Origin: Fragum whitleyi
Lineage: Eukaryota; Mollusca; Bivalvia; Cardiida; Cardiidae
Direction of reading: 5' to 3'
Assembly: GCA_948146395.1 (NCBI GenBank)
Contig: OX411555.1
Location: 60,350,063 to 60,414,062 of the forward strand
Length of the DNA: 64,000 bases
Shown here piece by piece: positions 37,689 to 47,257 of this stretch. Each line of letters opens with the position of its first letter. The first letter of the stretch is position 1. A program made the translations under genes and the position numbers. The notes below the pieces were generated by a model. It saw only the letters and a list, made by a program, of their open reading frames with translations. It did no database searches and had not been told where the DNA came from.

Positions 37689-39689
37689 CTAATCAGACCC
37701 TTTCTTCGAAGAAAGGTTCCAAAGTTTATCCCTTACCCTGTATGGATCATGTGATTCATACAGGGTATTGGCGATCTTGCTTCTTATAACGCCAATGGAA
37801 ACCTTTCTTCGAGATTGTCTACTGGACAAGATCTCTTGCTCGAAAAGGTCCTCGAGACCTTTGGTCTCACTCGAGCTCCAAAATGTTCGGGTCGACGACC
37901 CTGACGACCCTGGAAACGCGGCGACCCTAGAGGTCGATGGAGACGGAGAGGAGATAGAGGGTACCGGCGTCACAGGGGCCGACGCCGACGGCACAGAGGC
38001 ATCACGAGAGCGCAACTCACTCTCACCATAGACGTTAAATTCCTGTACCGTCTGTGCCGCCTGTGTTGGCCCCTGTGAACGAACGTTATCTTTCCTCTCC
38101 GTCTCTTGGCTCAGCTGTGTCGATGTCCCGGCCGCGTCGCTAGGGTCAGAGACCCGTGCAATGTTGGCGGTTCGTTTTCTTTTAGGTGGAGCTGTAAAGG
38201 GGCCAAACATTGCACAGAAGCCTGTCTCCTGCCAGACGGCCTCAAGCATTTCACGACCTTCAGAAGCCTTTAAAGCCTGTCCGCCGTCTGTGCAGAAGAC
38301 GGTCGCCGACCCTAAACGTTCAGCCACGTCCACAAGATTCAAGAGCGCACTATATACGAAGGGGGACAGGGATAAGTAGACTACCCCGGACAGGGAGGTC
38401 CTGTGTGACCCGACCAGCACTAGGTGTCTGATCAGGCCTTCTAGATTGACCTCCTCTGCTCTAAGGACTTCCTCGCAGAGGAGGTTGGCAATGGTCCCTG
38501 TCCGGGCGCCCGACTCCACAATCAAGACGGAGGCCAGGTATCTACTTATATCGATAAATCTGCTGGTCCCCGCTTCATTATCTGCCATTTCTCTTATTAG
38601 CACATCGACGTCTGGGTGTTTACACAAATCACATATGTCTATTTTAGTGGCCCTGAAATGGCGCAGCCGCATCAATGCGTGCTGTCGGACCACCCTCTCC
38701 TTAATAAACTTTTTCTGAATCCCCAGGCATTCTGAGGAGATATGGTCAGACTGGGACGCGGTGATGCGGCGTACACGGACCAGAAAATGACAAAAACATT
38801 TCAGGACCCGACTGAATGATAGTAAGGAGTCGGGCCGCCTGCCTGCCTCTATCAGGCTGTCTATATACGCCGGTAGATTTCCTGATTTCAGCAACTTTCT
38901 GAAATCAGAAAATGTACCGACGTATATCATGAAGTGCTCAATAGTAAATGCGTACTCCCTGGCCCTCTTCAGGGAGTACAACCCCCCTGCAGAGGATTGT
39001 AGGAATGCAGCAAACCGTTTTGTAACGACAGATCGGTAGCCACCGATTAACTTCCTAAAGTCTCTCTGCAGGGGTATGGTAGGCAATGCCCTCGGACTGC
39101 GATCAGGCGAGGGAGTGCTGGACAGCTGCCGCGGACGACAACAGCGAGCCCAGTCGGGGCGCTGCGGGCTGTGCTGAGATGGTGATGAGCTCCCTCGCCT
39201 GCTCTCAGGGGACGGAGTGCTAACCTCCTGCCTGTAACGGGGTCGAGGCTGGTGCTCCGGGTTTGGACCACCACGTAGACGCTCTCTGCGTATGGCATTT
39301 CTAATATTTGAAAAGAATGCGCGGTGGTCCTGAACCGGAGCATCAGCCCCGTCCCTGCGGGCCATCCCCCCTACATGCCACTGCATATGTGTCACACGGA
39401 TGGCCCGCTTTGACTCCGCAATAGCCTGTGCCCGCGCCATACTGTGGCTGTCACGGAGATGGCGGGGCACTCTACCAACAATGGCCGGGCAGTCCCGGAC
39501 CGGACATATTTTTGCGATTACGCCCGACAAGCGATTGCTTGGGGGGAGTCTAGCGTAATTACCATAAAGGGAGCATTTATACATACTCCCCCCAAGCTCG
39601 TCGAAATGTACTCGCTTTATATGAGGTGTAATCCTCTGGAAAATGTCCCCACAGAGGGGACACTTGTGTTTGTTCCTCATCTGAGGCAT
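37689..39689 (-). CDS. Crypton-like tyrosine recombinase, copy 1 (catalytic residues lost)
   Basis: 666 codons, uninterrupted, starting ATG-CCT-CAG just inside an upstream in-frame stop. Order: C2H2-like finger C10-x2-C13...H23-x4-H28, a second finger C62-x4-C67...H77-x4-H82, a Ser/Pro/Arg-rich linker (about 140-210), a helical SAM-like core-binding part (220-330), a tyrosine-recombinase-like catalytic part (330-535), and a SANT-like C-terminus containing FWSSSETKGLEDLFEQEI. The first catalytic Arg is present in ESGARTG. The expected Lys is Arg (GSHRTS), and the region aligned to CHSQQTERKYY of the 51.6-kb paralogue reads SQETERKDN, so the His and the nucleophilic Tyr are missing. It is probably catalytically dead although open. 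Lineage: Crypton is the best guess, and a fragment of another YR element is possible. Confidence 0.7.
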   Translation of the reverse strand: MPQMRNKHKCPLCGDIFQRITPHIKRVHFDELGGSMYKCSLYGNYARLPPSNRLSGVIAKICPVRDCPAIVGRVPRHLRDSHSMARAQAIAESKRAIRVTHMQWHVGGMARRDGADAPVQDHRAFFSNIRNAIRRERLRGGPNPEHQPRPRYRQEVSTPSPESRRGSSSPSQHSPQRPDWARCCRPRQLSSTPSPDRSPRALPTIPLQRDFRKLIGGYRSVVTKRFAAFLQSSAGGLYSLKRAREYAFTIEHFMIYVGTFSDFRKLLKSGNLPAYIDSLIEAGRRPDSLLSFSRVLKCFCHFLVRVRRITASQSDHISSECLGIQKKFIKERVVRQHALMRLRHFRATKIDICDLCKHPDVDVLIREMADNEAGTSRFIDISRYLASVLIVESGARTGTIANLLCEEVLRAEEVNLEGLIRHLVLVGSHRTSLSGVVYLSLSPFVYSALLNLVDVAERLGSATVFCTDGGQALKASEGREMLEAVWQETGFCAMFGPFTAPPKRKRTANIARVSDPSDAAGTSTQLSQETERKDNVRSQGPTQAAQTVQEFNVYGESELRSRDASVPSASAPVTPVPSISSPSPSTSRVAAFPGSSGSSTRTFWSSSETKGLEDLFEQEILSSRQSRRKVSIGVIRSKIANTLYESHDPYRVRDKLWNLSSKKGSD

Positions 39690-40149
39690 GATTTAAAGTT
39701 AAATAATTATTTTCTAATATTTAATTAAATGCGTGTTGCAGCGATGAGACGACTGCTGTGAACTGAATGAAAGTGGGTCATCGACATTCGAAAAATGGCT
39801 GGTCAAACAATGTGGAAAGGGGTTTGTTTGGTAGTACTTTTTGGTTGCATAGCAAAGCAATGGGTCGGTTTTAGCCAAAATCTTTGAAGATCTTCACCTC
39901 CTAAACCATTACTGACGATAAATCTTTTGAATTTTTAATGTTTCGATGTAAAAATCTCAGAAACAGGGTGTAAGTCGAATTAGTGATGGCGAAAATGAAC
40001 GTCATAAAATCGTCATCTTCGGCACATCACTCGGCCATTTCCGTAAATGTTCGGTCTAACAATCTGGAAAGAGTTTTTCTGTTAGTAATTTTGGGTTGCC
40101 TAGCAAAGCAATGGGTCGCCAAGAGCAATTACTAGGATTTTTTCAAAAA

Positions 40150-40163
40150 TGACCTTGTGACCT
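40150..40163 (-). promoter_or_regulatory. DR2 nuclear-receptor-like motif (representative)
   Basis: TGACCTTGTGACCT is, on the minus strand, AGGTCA-CA-AGGTCA: two perfect consensus half-sites in direct repeat with a 2-bp gap. It occurs in nearly every ~425-bp unit at 39.9-43 kb and 48-50.4 kb, sometimes with TT as spacer. Binding is inference; the motif match is direct. Confidence 0.4.
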
Positions 40164-40291
40164 ACTTTTTTACCAGCACAACCTATTTCGATCATGACCT
40201 AGATACCATCAAAATGGTTTTTCTGACCACTTTTGGCAATTAGAGAGCTTAATTAGTGACCTTAAGAACCAATAAGAGATTTTCTAAGATA

Positions 40292-40305
40292 TGACCCAGT
40301 GACCT
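40292..40305 (-). promoter_or_regulatory. Second DR2-like motif per unit (representative)
   Basis: TGACCCAGTGACCT reads AGGTCA-CT-GGGTCA on the minus strand, again a direct repeat with 2-bp spacing, about 140 bp from the first motif in the same unit. It is repeated in most units (for example TGACCCATTGACCT near 48.7 kb), and as TGACCAAGTGACCT in the 54.8-56.9 kb array. Confidence 0.4.
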
Positions 40306-43074
40306 ATTTTTTAATCCCGCGCAACCGATCATGAAACTTAATGTTAAGAGGGCCTTTGGGTAAGACTTTTGGGTTTGCTTATAAACTTTAACCTTGTAAG
40401 TCGAAATAGTGATGGCGAAAATGAACGTCAAAAAATCGTCATCTTCGGCACATCACTCGGCCATTTCCGTAAATGTTCGGTCTAACAATCTGGAAAGAGT
40501 TTTTCTGGTAGTAATTTTGGGTTGCTTAGCAAAGCAATGGGTCGCCAAGAGCAATTACTAGGATTTTTTCAAAAATGACCTTATGACCTACTTTTTGACC
40601 AGCACAACCTATTTCGATCATGACCTAGATAGCATCAAAATAGTTTTTCTGACCACTTTTGGCATTTAGAGAGCTTAATTAGTGACCTTAAGAACCAATA
40701 AGAGATTTTCTAAGATATGACCCAGTGACCTATTTTTTAATCCCGCGCAACCGATCATGAACGTTAATGTTAAGAGGGCCTTTGGGTAAGACTTTTGGGT
40801 TTGCTTAAGAGCAGTTACTAGGATTTTTTCAAACATGACCTTGTGACCTACTTTTTGACCAGCACAACCTATTTCGATGATGACTTAGATACCATCAAAA
40901 TAGTTTTTCTGACCACTTTTGGCATTTAGAGAGCTTAATGAGTGACCTTAAGAACCAATAAGAGATTTTCTAAGAAATGACCCAGTGACCTATTTTTTGA
41001 TCCCGCGCAACCGATCATGAACGTTAATGTTAAGAGGGCCTTTGGGTAAGACTTTTGGGTTTGCTTATAAACTTTAACCTTGTACGATGAGAATAGGATG
41101 GCGAAAAGTAACGTCATAAAAATCGTCATCTTCGGCACATCACTCGGCCATTTCCGTAAATGTTCGGTCGAACAATCTGGAAAGTGTTTTTTCTGGTAGT
41201 AATTTTGGGTTGCTTAGCAAAGCAATGGGTCGCCAAGAGCAGTTACTAGGATTTTTCTCAAACATGACCTTGTGACCTACTTTTTGACCAGCACAACCTA
41301 TTTCGATCATGACCTAGATAGCATCAAAATAGTTTTTCTGACCACTTTTGGCATTTAGAGAGCTTAATTAGTGACCTTAAGAACCAATAAGAGATTTTCT
41401 AAGATATGACCCAGTGACCTATTTTTTAATCCCGCGCAACCGATCATGAACGTTAATGTTAAGAGGGCCTTTGGGTAAGACTTTTGGGTTTGCTTAAGAG
41501 CAGTTACTAGGATTTTTTCAAACATGACCTTGTGACCTACTTTTTGACCAGCACAACCTATTTCGATGATGACTTAGATACCATCAAAATAGTTTTTCTG
41601 ACCACTTTTGGCATTAAGAGAGCTTAATGAGTGACCTTAAGAACCAATAAGAGATTTTCTAAGAAATGACCCAGTGACCTATTTTTTGATCCCGCGCAAC
41701 CGATCATGAACGTTAATGTTAAGAGGGCCTTTGGGTAAGACTTTTGGGTTTGCTTATAAACTTTAACCTTGTACGATGAGAATAGGATGGCGAAAAGTAA
41801 CGTCATAAAAATCGTCATCTTCGGCACATCACTCGGCCATTTCCGTAAATGTTCGGTCGAACAATCTGGAAAGTGTTTTTTCTGGTAGTAATTTTGGGTT
41901 GCTTAGCAAAGCAATGGGTCGCCAAGAGCAGTTACTAGGATTTTTCTCAAACATGACCTTGTGACCTACTTTTTGACCAGCACAACCTATTTCGATCATG
42001 ACCTAGATAGCATCAAAATAGTTATTCTGACCACTTTTGGCATTTAGAGCGCTTAAAGAGTGACCTTAAGAACCAATAAGAGATTTTCTAAGATATGACC
42101 CACTGACCTATTTTTTTAATCCCGCGCAACCGATCATGAACGTTAATGTTAAGAGGGCCTTTGGGTAAGACTTTTGGGTTTGCTTATAAACTTTAACCTT
42201 GTACGACGAGAATAGGAAATCGAAAAGTAACGTCATAAAAATCGTCATCTTCGGCACATCACTCGGCCATTTCCGTAAATGTTCGGTCGAACAATCTGGA
42301 AAGAGTTTTTCTGGTAGTAATTTTGGGTTGCTTAGCAAAGCAATGGGTCGCCAAGAGCAATTACTAGGATTTTTTCAAACATGACCTTGTGACCTACTTT
42401 TTGACCAGCACAACCTATTTTGATAATGGCATAGATACCATCAAAATAGTTATTCTGACCACTTTTGGCATTAAGAGAGCTCAGTTTTTGACCTTTAGAA
42501 CCAAAGAGAGATTTTCTAAGATATGACCCAGTGACCTATTTTTTGATCTCGTGCAACCGATCATGAAACATAATGTTAAGAGGGCCTTTGGGTAAGACTT
42601 TTGGTTTAGTATATAAACTTTAACCTTGTACGACGAGAATAGGAAATCGAAAATTAACGTCATAAAAATCGTCATCTTCGGCTTATCACTCGGCCATTTC
42701 CGTAAATGTTCGGTCCAACAATCTGGAAAGAGTTTTCCTGGTTGTAATTTTGGGTTGCTTAGCAAAGCAATGGGTCGCCAAGGGCAATTACTAGGATTTT
42801 TTTCAAAAATGACCTTGTGACCTACTTTTTGACCAGCACAACCCATTTCGCTCATGACCTAGATACCATCAAAAAAGTTTTTCTGACCACTTTTGGCATT
42901 AAGAGAGCTAAATTAGTGACCTTTAGAACCAAACAGAGATTTTCTAAGATATGACCCGGTGACCTTTTTTTTATCCCGCACAACCGATCATGAAACTAAA
43001 TGTTAAGAGGGCCTTTGGGTAAGTCTTTTGGGTTTGCTTATAAACTTTAACCTTGAAAGTCGAGAATAGGAAAT

Positions 43075-43670
43075 CATGGCCCAAATGCAGTAGAGGAGTA
43101 CAAAGAGAATTTGGCCGCATTGTTTGTGAGATTTAACGAAATATTTCCAAAGTCCTGTCTGGTGATATGGAATACAACTCTACCAATCTCCAAGAAGGCC
43201 AGAGGAGGATTTCTTATTCCAGCTATAGAGTTCACGAACAAAACTCTGAGACTGGATATATTCGAGGCCAATTTTTATACATATTAGATTGCAAGTGTCC
43301 ATGGTATCAACATGCTTGATTTTCATTATTTCCTTCCTTATCAGTTACAGAGAAGGGCAGGTGATGGTGCACATTGGGACATGCGCACAGACGGATGACA
43401 AATCTTATTCTTACACACATTGCTCAAGAATGGAATGTAAAGATGCCTTCAAATGCCAAGAAAATACTTCTCAGAGAGCAGATTAAACAAGAGAAAGGTC
43501 ATCATGAAGTCGGTCAGTTTGGATATTCTGTCGACGAAAACTGTAATCCTGTCAACAGGAATAATCAGAGACGAGGTCTGTTCAACAATCCAAACTACTT
43601 CAAAAACATTATAAATGACATCAGGAGAACAGAAAGGAAAGTTTTTACTTTATCTATGATTTTAATATAA
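43075..43670 (+). pseudogene. PCED1-like middle and last exon sequence (pseudogene)
   Basis: From 43078 the frame codes a PC-esterase segment: GPNAVEEYKENLAALF, then CLVIWNTTLPISKKARGGF and LRLDIFEANFY. An in-frame TAG follows at 43285-43287, then HGINMLDFHY and the catalytic-type DGAHWD (43363-43380). A 4-bp deletion after 43383 (ACTG missing compared with the array units) shifts the frame; the rest continues as HRRMTNLILTHIAQEW and NQRRGLFNNPNYFKN to a stop at 43670. It matches the middle and C-terminal part of PCED1/FAM113 proteins as I recall them. It is the best-preserved PCED1-like piece in the window, with one stop and one frameshift, and shows what the 463-bp array units derive from. 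Confidence 0.8.
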
Positions 43671-43763
43671 CCTGTTTTTATCCCTTCCCGGTTTCCTGGA
43701 AGGTTGATAATTTAGAGCACAATTGCTAGAGCACAAAAACCTAGTGACTGGAGAAGATCCAAG

Positions 43764-43937
43764 ATGGCAGATATTTTCCTTCAAGAAGACATAACTCGGC
43801 TGTTAGACAACAGATTCATTGTCAGTATTGGGGATTCAATTCATAGAGCAGTGTACAAAGAAGTTGTCCTGTTGCAACAAAGGAATCGCTACTTGACAGC
43901 GGGAAACCTGATGGAACAAGAGAAAGGTCAACTGTAA
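43764..43937 (+). pseudogene. PCED1-like first exon, copy 2 (GDS motif kept)
   Basis: 57 codons from ATG to TAA. It codes MADIFLQEDITRLLDNRF, then IVSIGDSIHRAVYKE and RYLTAGNLMEQEKGQL. G23-D24-S25 is the nucleophile motif expected near the N-terminus of PC-esterase proteins, and it is intact here, unlike at 36204. The frame ends at TAA where the family would continue, and a hairpin-ended transposon begins 35 bp later, so this is a truncated exon. It lies about 95 bp after the last-exon pseudogene, which suggests head-to-tail gene copies. Confidence 0.75.
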
Positions 43938-43968
43938 TTGTCAGATAATAATTATAATAATTGGTTGC

Positions 43969-44195
43969 CAAAGCAACCATAGTTTTTTTTCCGAATCAAA
44001 TTCTTTTAGCAATTTTGGAAGGGGACTACCTGGGTAACATTTCTGTAAAATTTGGTGTAAATTGGGACAGTAGTTTAGGAGGAGATGTCGTTCAAAGAAA
44101 TTGTTCACGGACGACGGAAGACTGACGATGGACGACGGACAGAAGGTGATCACAATGGCTCACTTGAGCACTTTGTGCTCAGGTGAGCTAAAAAA
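43969..44195. mobile_element. Short hairpin-ended transposon, copy 2
   Basis: Duplicate of the element at 36400: 5' hairpin GGTTGC-CAAA-GCAACC at 43973-43988, 3' hairpin TGAGCAC-TTT-GTGCTCA at 44165-44181 and GGTGAGCTAAAAA. Confidence 0.7.
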
Positions 44196-44724
44196 TCTGA
44201 TCCGGCTGACATTGTTAGAAAAGGAAAAAAAACAGATATAGATCACTTGACAAAGACGGTCTGTTAGCCACCAAATGAGGAAATGTCGTTTAAAGAAATT
44301 GTTGACGGAAGACTGACGACGGACGACGGACAGAAGGTGATCACAATGGCTCAGATATAGACCACTTGACAAAGACGGTTTGTTAGCCACCAAATGGTGT
44401 TCACCCCCGCGCCACGTTGAGGCCAAACCTTATACGGGGGAAAATCAGCTATTTACAAAAGATTTCATTTGCCAATAAATAAAATTTTTAATATTTACAT
44501 GATGTGAACTAGGATATTTACAATGAATGTTAGATGAATCGATGATAATGGAAAAGATATTTACAACAAATTAATTTCATTTCAATAAATTAGTTAAATT
44601 TACTTTTTACATAATATATACAACAAAATTTAATAGGGTATTTACAATGATTATTAAATATGATGAGGAATCAAGGTTTATTTTTTTTTTTTTTTTCAGA
44701 TTTATCTTTTATTTTTTATAGGAC

Positions 44725-44763
<39 letters not shown>

Positions 44764-44778
44764 ACATATATATATACA
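44196..44778. repeat. Flank of recombinase locus 2: transposon scraps and poly-T
   Basis: Near-identical copy of 36633-37212. The T runs differ in length (44681-44696 and 44731-44758), as expected for slippage-prone tracts after duplication. Confidence 0.7.
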
Positions 44779-45196
44779 TAGGGGTGACTATTGAGTTCAA
44801 AATTAGTATCATACTATCACAATAGTTGTTTTTACAGAAAAAATGGATAATAATCAATGTTAAAGTGTCCACCTTTTATTAGACAATAACTTTATATTGG
44901 TCTTGCAAGATCCTGTTTACCTTGAAAATGGCAAGTAAATGATCAAATAAGTTAATTACATATATTCCCTTAAAGAAATGGATTTGACCTCATTCTCTGA
45001 TAAAAATATGCAGAAAGGCAGCGTTGCCTAAACCTATAGTTCTTCTTTTATTTTCAAGAAAAAACTATTGTAAACTATCGATAGTCAGAAAAACTATTGC
45101 GATATCTATTGACTTCAAAAAAAGCTATCAATCTATTGCTATTGCAAGGTAAACTATCACGATACATCGATAGTTCCACCTATTGTTACACCCCTA
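44779..45196. mobile_element. hAT-type MITE, copy 2
   Basis: TAGGGGTG at 44779 to CACCCCTA at 45196, flanked by a perfect 8-bp duplication TATATACA (44771-44778 and 45197-45204). It is the same insertion as at 37213, copied with the segmental duplication; this copy keeps the unmutated target duplication. Confidence 0.85.
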
Positions 45197-45253
45197 TATA
45201 TACATAAATAAGCATTCAAGACATGAACTTTCTGGCCATTTGGTCTCGAGGAC

Positions 45254-47257
45254 CTAATCAGACCCTTTCTTCGAAGAAAGGTTCCAAAGTTTATCCCTTA
45301 CCCTGTATGGATCATGTGATTCATACAGGGTATTGGCGATCTTGCTTCTTATAACGCCAATGGAAACCTTTCTTCGAGATTGTCTACTGGACAAGATCTC
45401 TTGCTCGAAAAGGTCCTCGAGACCTTTGGTCTCACTCGAGCTCCAAAATGTTCGGGTCGACGACCCTGACGACCCTGGCAACGCGGCGACCCTAGAGGTC
45501 GATGGAGACGGAGAGGAGATAGAGGGTACCGGCGTCACAGGGGCCGACGCCGACGGCACAGAGGCATCACGAGAGCGCAACTCACTCTCACCATAGACGT
45601 TAAATTCCTGTACCGTCTGTGCCGCCTGTGTTGGCCCCTGTGAAAGAACGTTATCTTTCCTCTCCGTCTCTTGGCTCAGCTGTGTCGATGTCCCGGCCGC
45701 GTCGCTAGGGTCAGAAACCTGTGCAAGGTTGGCGGTTCGTTTTCTTTTAGGTGGAGCTGTAAAGGGGCCAAACCTTGCGAGGAAGCCCATCCCCTGCCAG
45801 ACGGCCTTAAACATTTTAAGGACTTCAGAAGCCTCTAAAGCCTGTCCGCCGTCTGTGCAGAAGACGGTCGCCGACCCTAAACGTTTGGCCACGGCCACAA
45901 GATTCAAGAGCGCATCCATAACGAAGGGGGTCAGCAATAAATAGGCAACCCCGGACAGGGTGGTCCTGTGTGTCCCGACCAGCACAAGGTGTCTGATCCG
46001 GCCGTATTTTAGCCTGACCTCCTCTGCTCTAAGGACTTCCTCGCAGAGGAGGTTGGCAATGGTCCCTGCCCGGGCGCCCGACTCCACAATCAAGACGGCG
46101 GCCAGGTATATACTTATATCGATAAATCTCCTGGTCCCCGCTTTATTATCTGCCATTTCCCTCATAAACGGAACGAGGTATGGGAATACACACAAATCAC
46201 ATATGTCTATTTTAGTGGTCCTGAAACGGTGCAGCCGCATCAGCTCGTGTTGTCGGGCCGCTCTCTTCTTAAGAAACAATTTCTGAATCCCCAGGCATTC
46301 TGAAGAGATATGGTCAAACTGGTACGCGGTGATGCGGCGTACACGGACCAGAAAATGACAAAAACATTTCAGGACCCGAACGAAAGATAGTAAGGAGTCG
46401 GGCCGCCGGCCTGCCTCTATCAGGCTGTTTATATACGCCGGTAGATTTCCTGATTTCAGCAACTTTCTGAAATCAGAAAATGTACCGACGTATATCATGA
46501 AGTGCTCAATAGTAAATGCGTACTCCCTGGCCCTCTTCAGGGAGTACAACCCCCCTGCAGAGGATTGTAGGAATGCAGCAAACCGTTTTGTAACGACAGA
46601 TCGGTAGCCACCGATTAACTTCCTAAAGTCTCTCTGCAGGGGAATGGTGGGCAATGCCCTCGGACTGCGATCAGGCGAGGGAGTGCTGGACAGCTGCCGC
46701 GGACGACAACAGCGAGCCCAGTCGGGGCGCGGCGGGCTGTGTTGAGATGGTGATGAGCTCCCTCGCCTGCTCTCAGGCGACGGAATGCTAACCTCCTGCC
46801 TGTAACGGGGTCGAGGCTGGTGCTCCGGGTTTGGACCACCACGCATACGCTCTCTGCGTATGGCATTTGAAATATTTGAAAAAAACTCGCGGTGGTCCTG
46901 AACCGGAGCATCATCCCCGTCCCTGCGGGCCATCCCTCCTACATGCCACTGCATGTCTGTCACACGGATGGCCCGCTTTGACTCCGCAAGAGCCTGTGCC
47001 CGCGCCATACTGTGGCTGTCACGGAGATGGCGGGGCACTCTACCAACAATGGCCGGGCAGTCCCGGACCGGACATATTCTTGCGATTACGCCCGACAAGC
47101 GATTGCTTGGGGGGAGTCTAGCGTAATTACCGTAAAGGGAGCATTTATACATACTCCCCCCAAGCTCGTCGAAATGTACTCTCTTTATGTGAGGTGTTAT
47201 CCTCTGGAAAGTGTCCCCACAGAGGGGACACTTGTGTTCGTTCCTCATCTGAGGCAT
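45254..47257 (-). CDS. Crypton-like tyrosine recombinase, copy 2 (catalytic residues lost)
   Basis: 667 codons from the ATG shared by all three copies (MPQMRNEHKC). The frame extends five codons further upstream (FNFD preceded by a non-ATG codon), but conservation favours this start. Architecture is as in copy 1: two zinc fingers, Ser/Pro/Arg linker, core-binding and catalytic-like parts, SANT-like C-terminus. The first Arg is present (ESGARAG), the Lys position is Arg (GTHRTT), and His and Tyr are lost (SQETERKDN). Compared with copy 1, the N-terminal 320 residues and the last 165 are almost the same, while residues about 325-500 differ heavily. Both copies share the loss of the active site, so it predates their duplication. 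Confidence 0.7.
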   Translation of the reverse strand: MPQMRNEHKCPLCGDTFQRITPHIKRVHFDELGGSMYKCSLYGNYARLPPSNRLSGVIARICPVRDCPAIVGRVPRHLRDSHSMARAQALAESKRAIRVTDMQWHVGGMARRDGDDAPVQDHREFFSNISNAIRRERMRGGPNPEHQPRPRYRQEVSIPSPESRRGSSSPSQHSPPRPDWARCCRPRQLSSTPSPDRSPRALPTIPLQRDFRKLIGGYRSVVTKRFAAFLQSSAGGLYSLKRAREYAFTIEHFMIYVGTFSDFRKLLKSGNLPAYINSLIEAGRRPDSLLSFVRVLKCFCHFLVRVRRITAYQFDHISSECLGIQKLFLKKRAARQHELMRLHRFRTTKIDICDLCVFPYLVPFMREMADNKAGTRRFIDISIYLAAVLIVESGARAGTIANLLCEEVLRAEEVRLKYGRIRHLVLVGTHRTTLSGVAYLLLTPFVMDALLNLVAVAKRLGSATVFCTDGGQALEASEVLKMFKAVWQGMGFLARFGPFTAPPKRKRTANLAQVSDPSDAAGTSTQLSQETERKDNVLSQGPTQAAQTVQEFNVYGESELRSRDASVPSASAPVTPVPSISSPSPSTSRVAALPGSSGSSTRTFWSSSETKGLEDLFEQEILSSRQSRRKVSIGVIRSKIANTLYESHDPYRVRDKLWNLSSKKGSD

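Larger units (their letters stand above)
39690..43070. repeat. ~425-bp tandem array between recombinase loci 1 and 2
   Basis: The block GGGCCTTTGGGTAAGACTTT recurs at about 40352, 40777, 41036, 41466, 41725, 42154, 42581 and 43010. Full units are 425-430 bp; 259-bp units lack the segment with CATCACTCGGCCATTTCCG. A 430+259 = 689-bp pair is repeated almost perfectly (40.78-41.47 and 41.47-42.15 kb). Each unit also contains TTGCTTAGCAAAGCAATGGG and two TGACCY direct repeats. Minus-strand ORFs of 60-124 codons ending YPKALLTL are shadows of the repeat, as YPKAL is simply the shared block read backwards. Confidence 0.9.

Noticed and set aside
37768..39728. Plus-strand ORFs of 72-94 codons inside the recombinase loci
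   Set aside because: They are antisense shadows of the long GC-rich minus-strand ORF, and none continues in all three copies.
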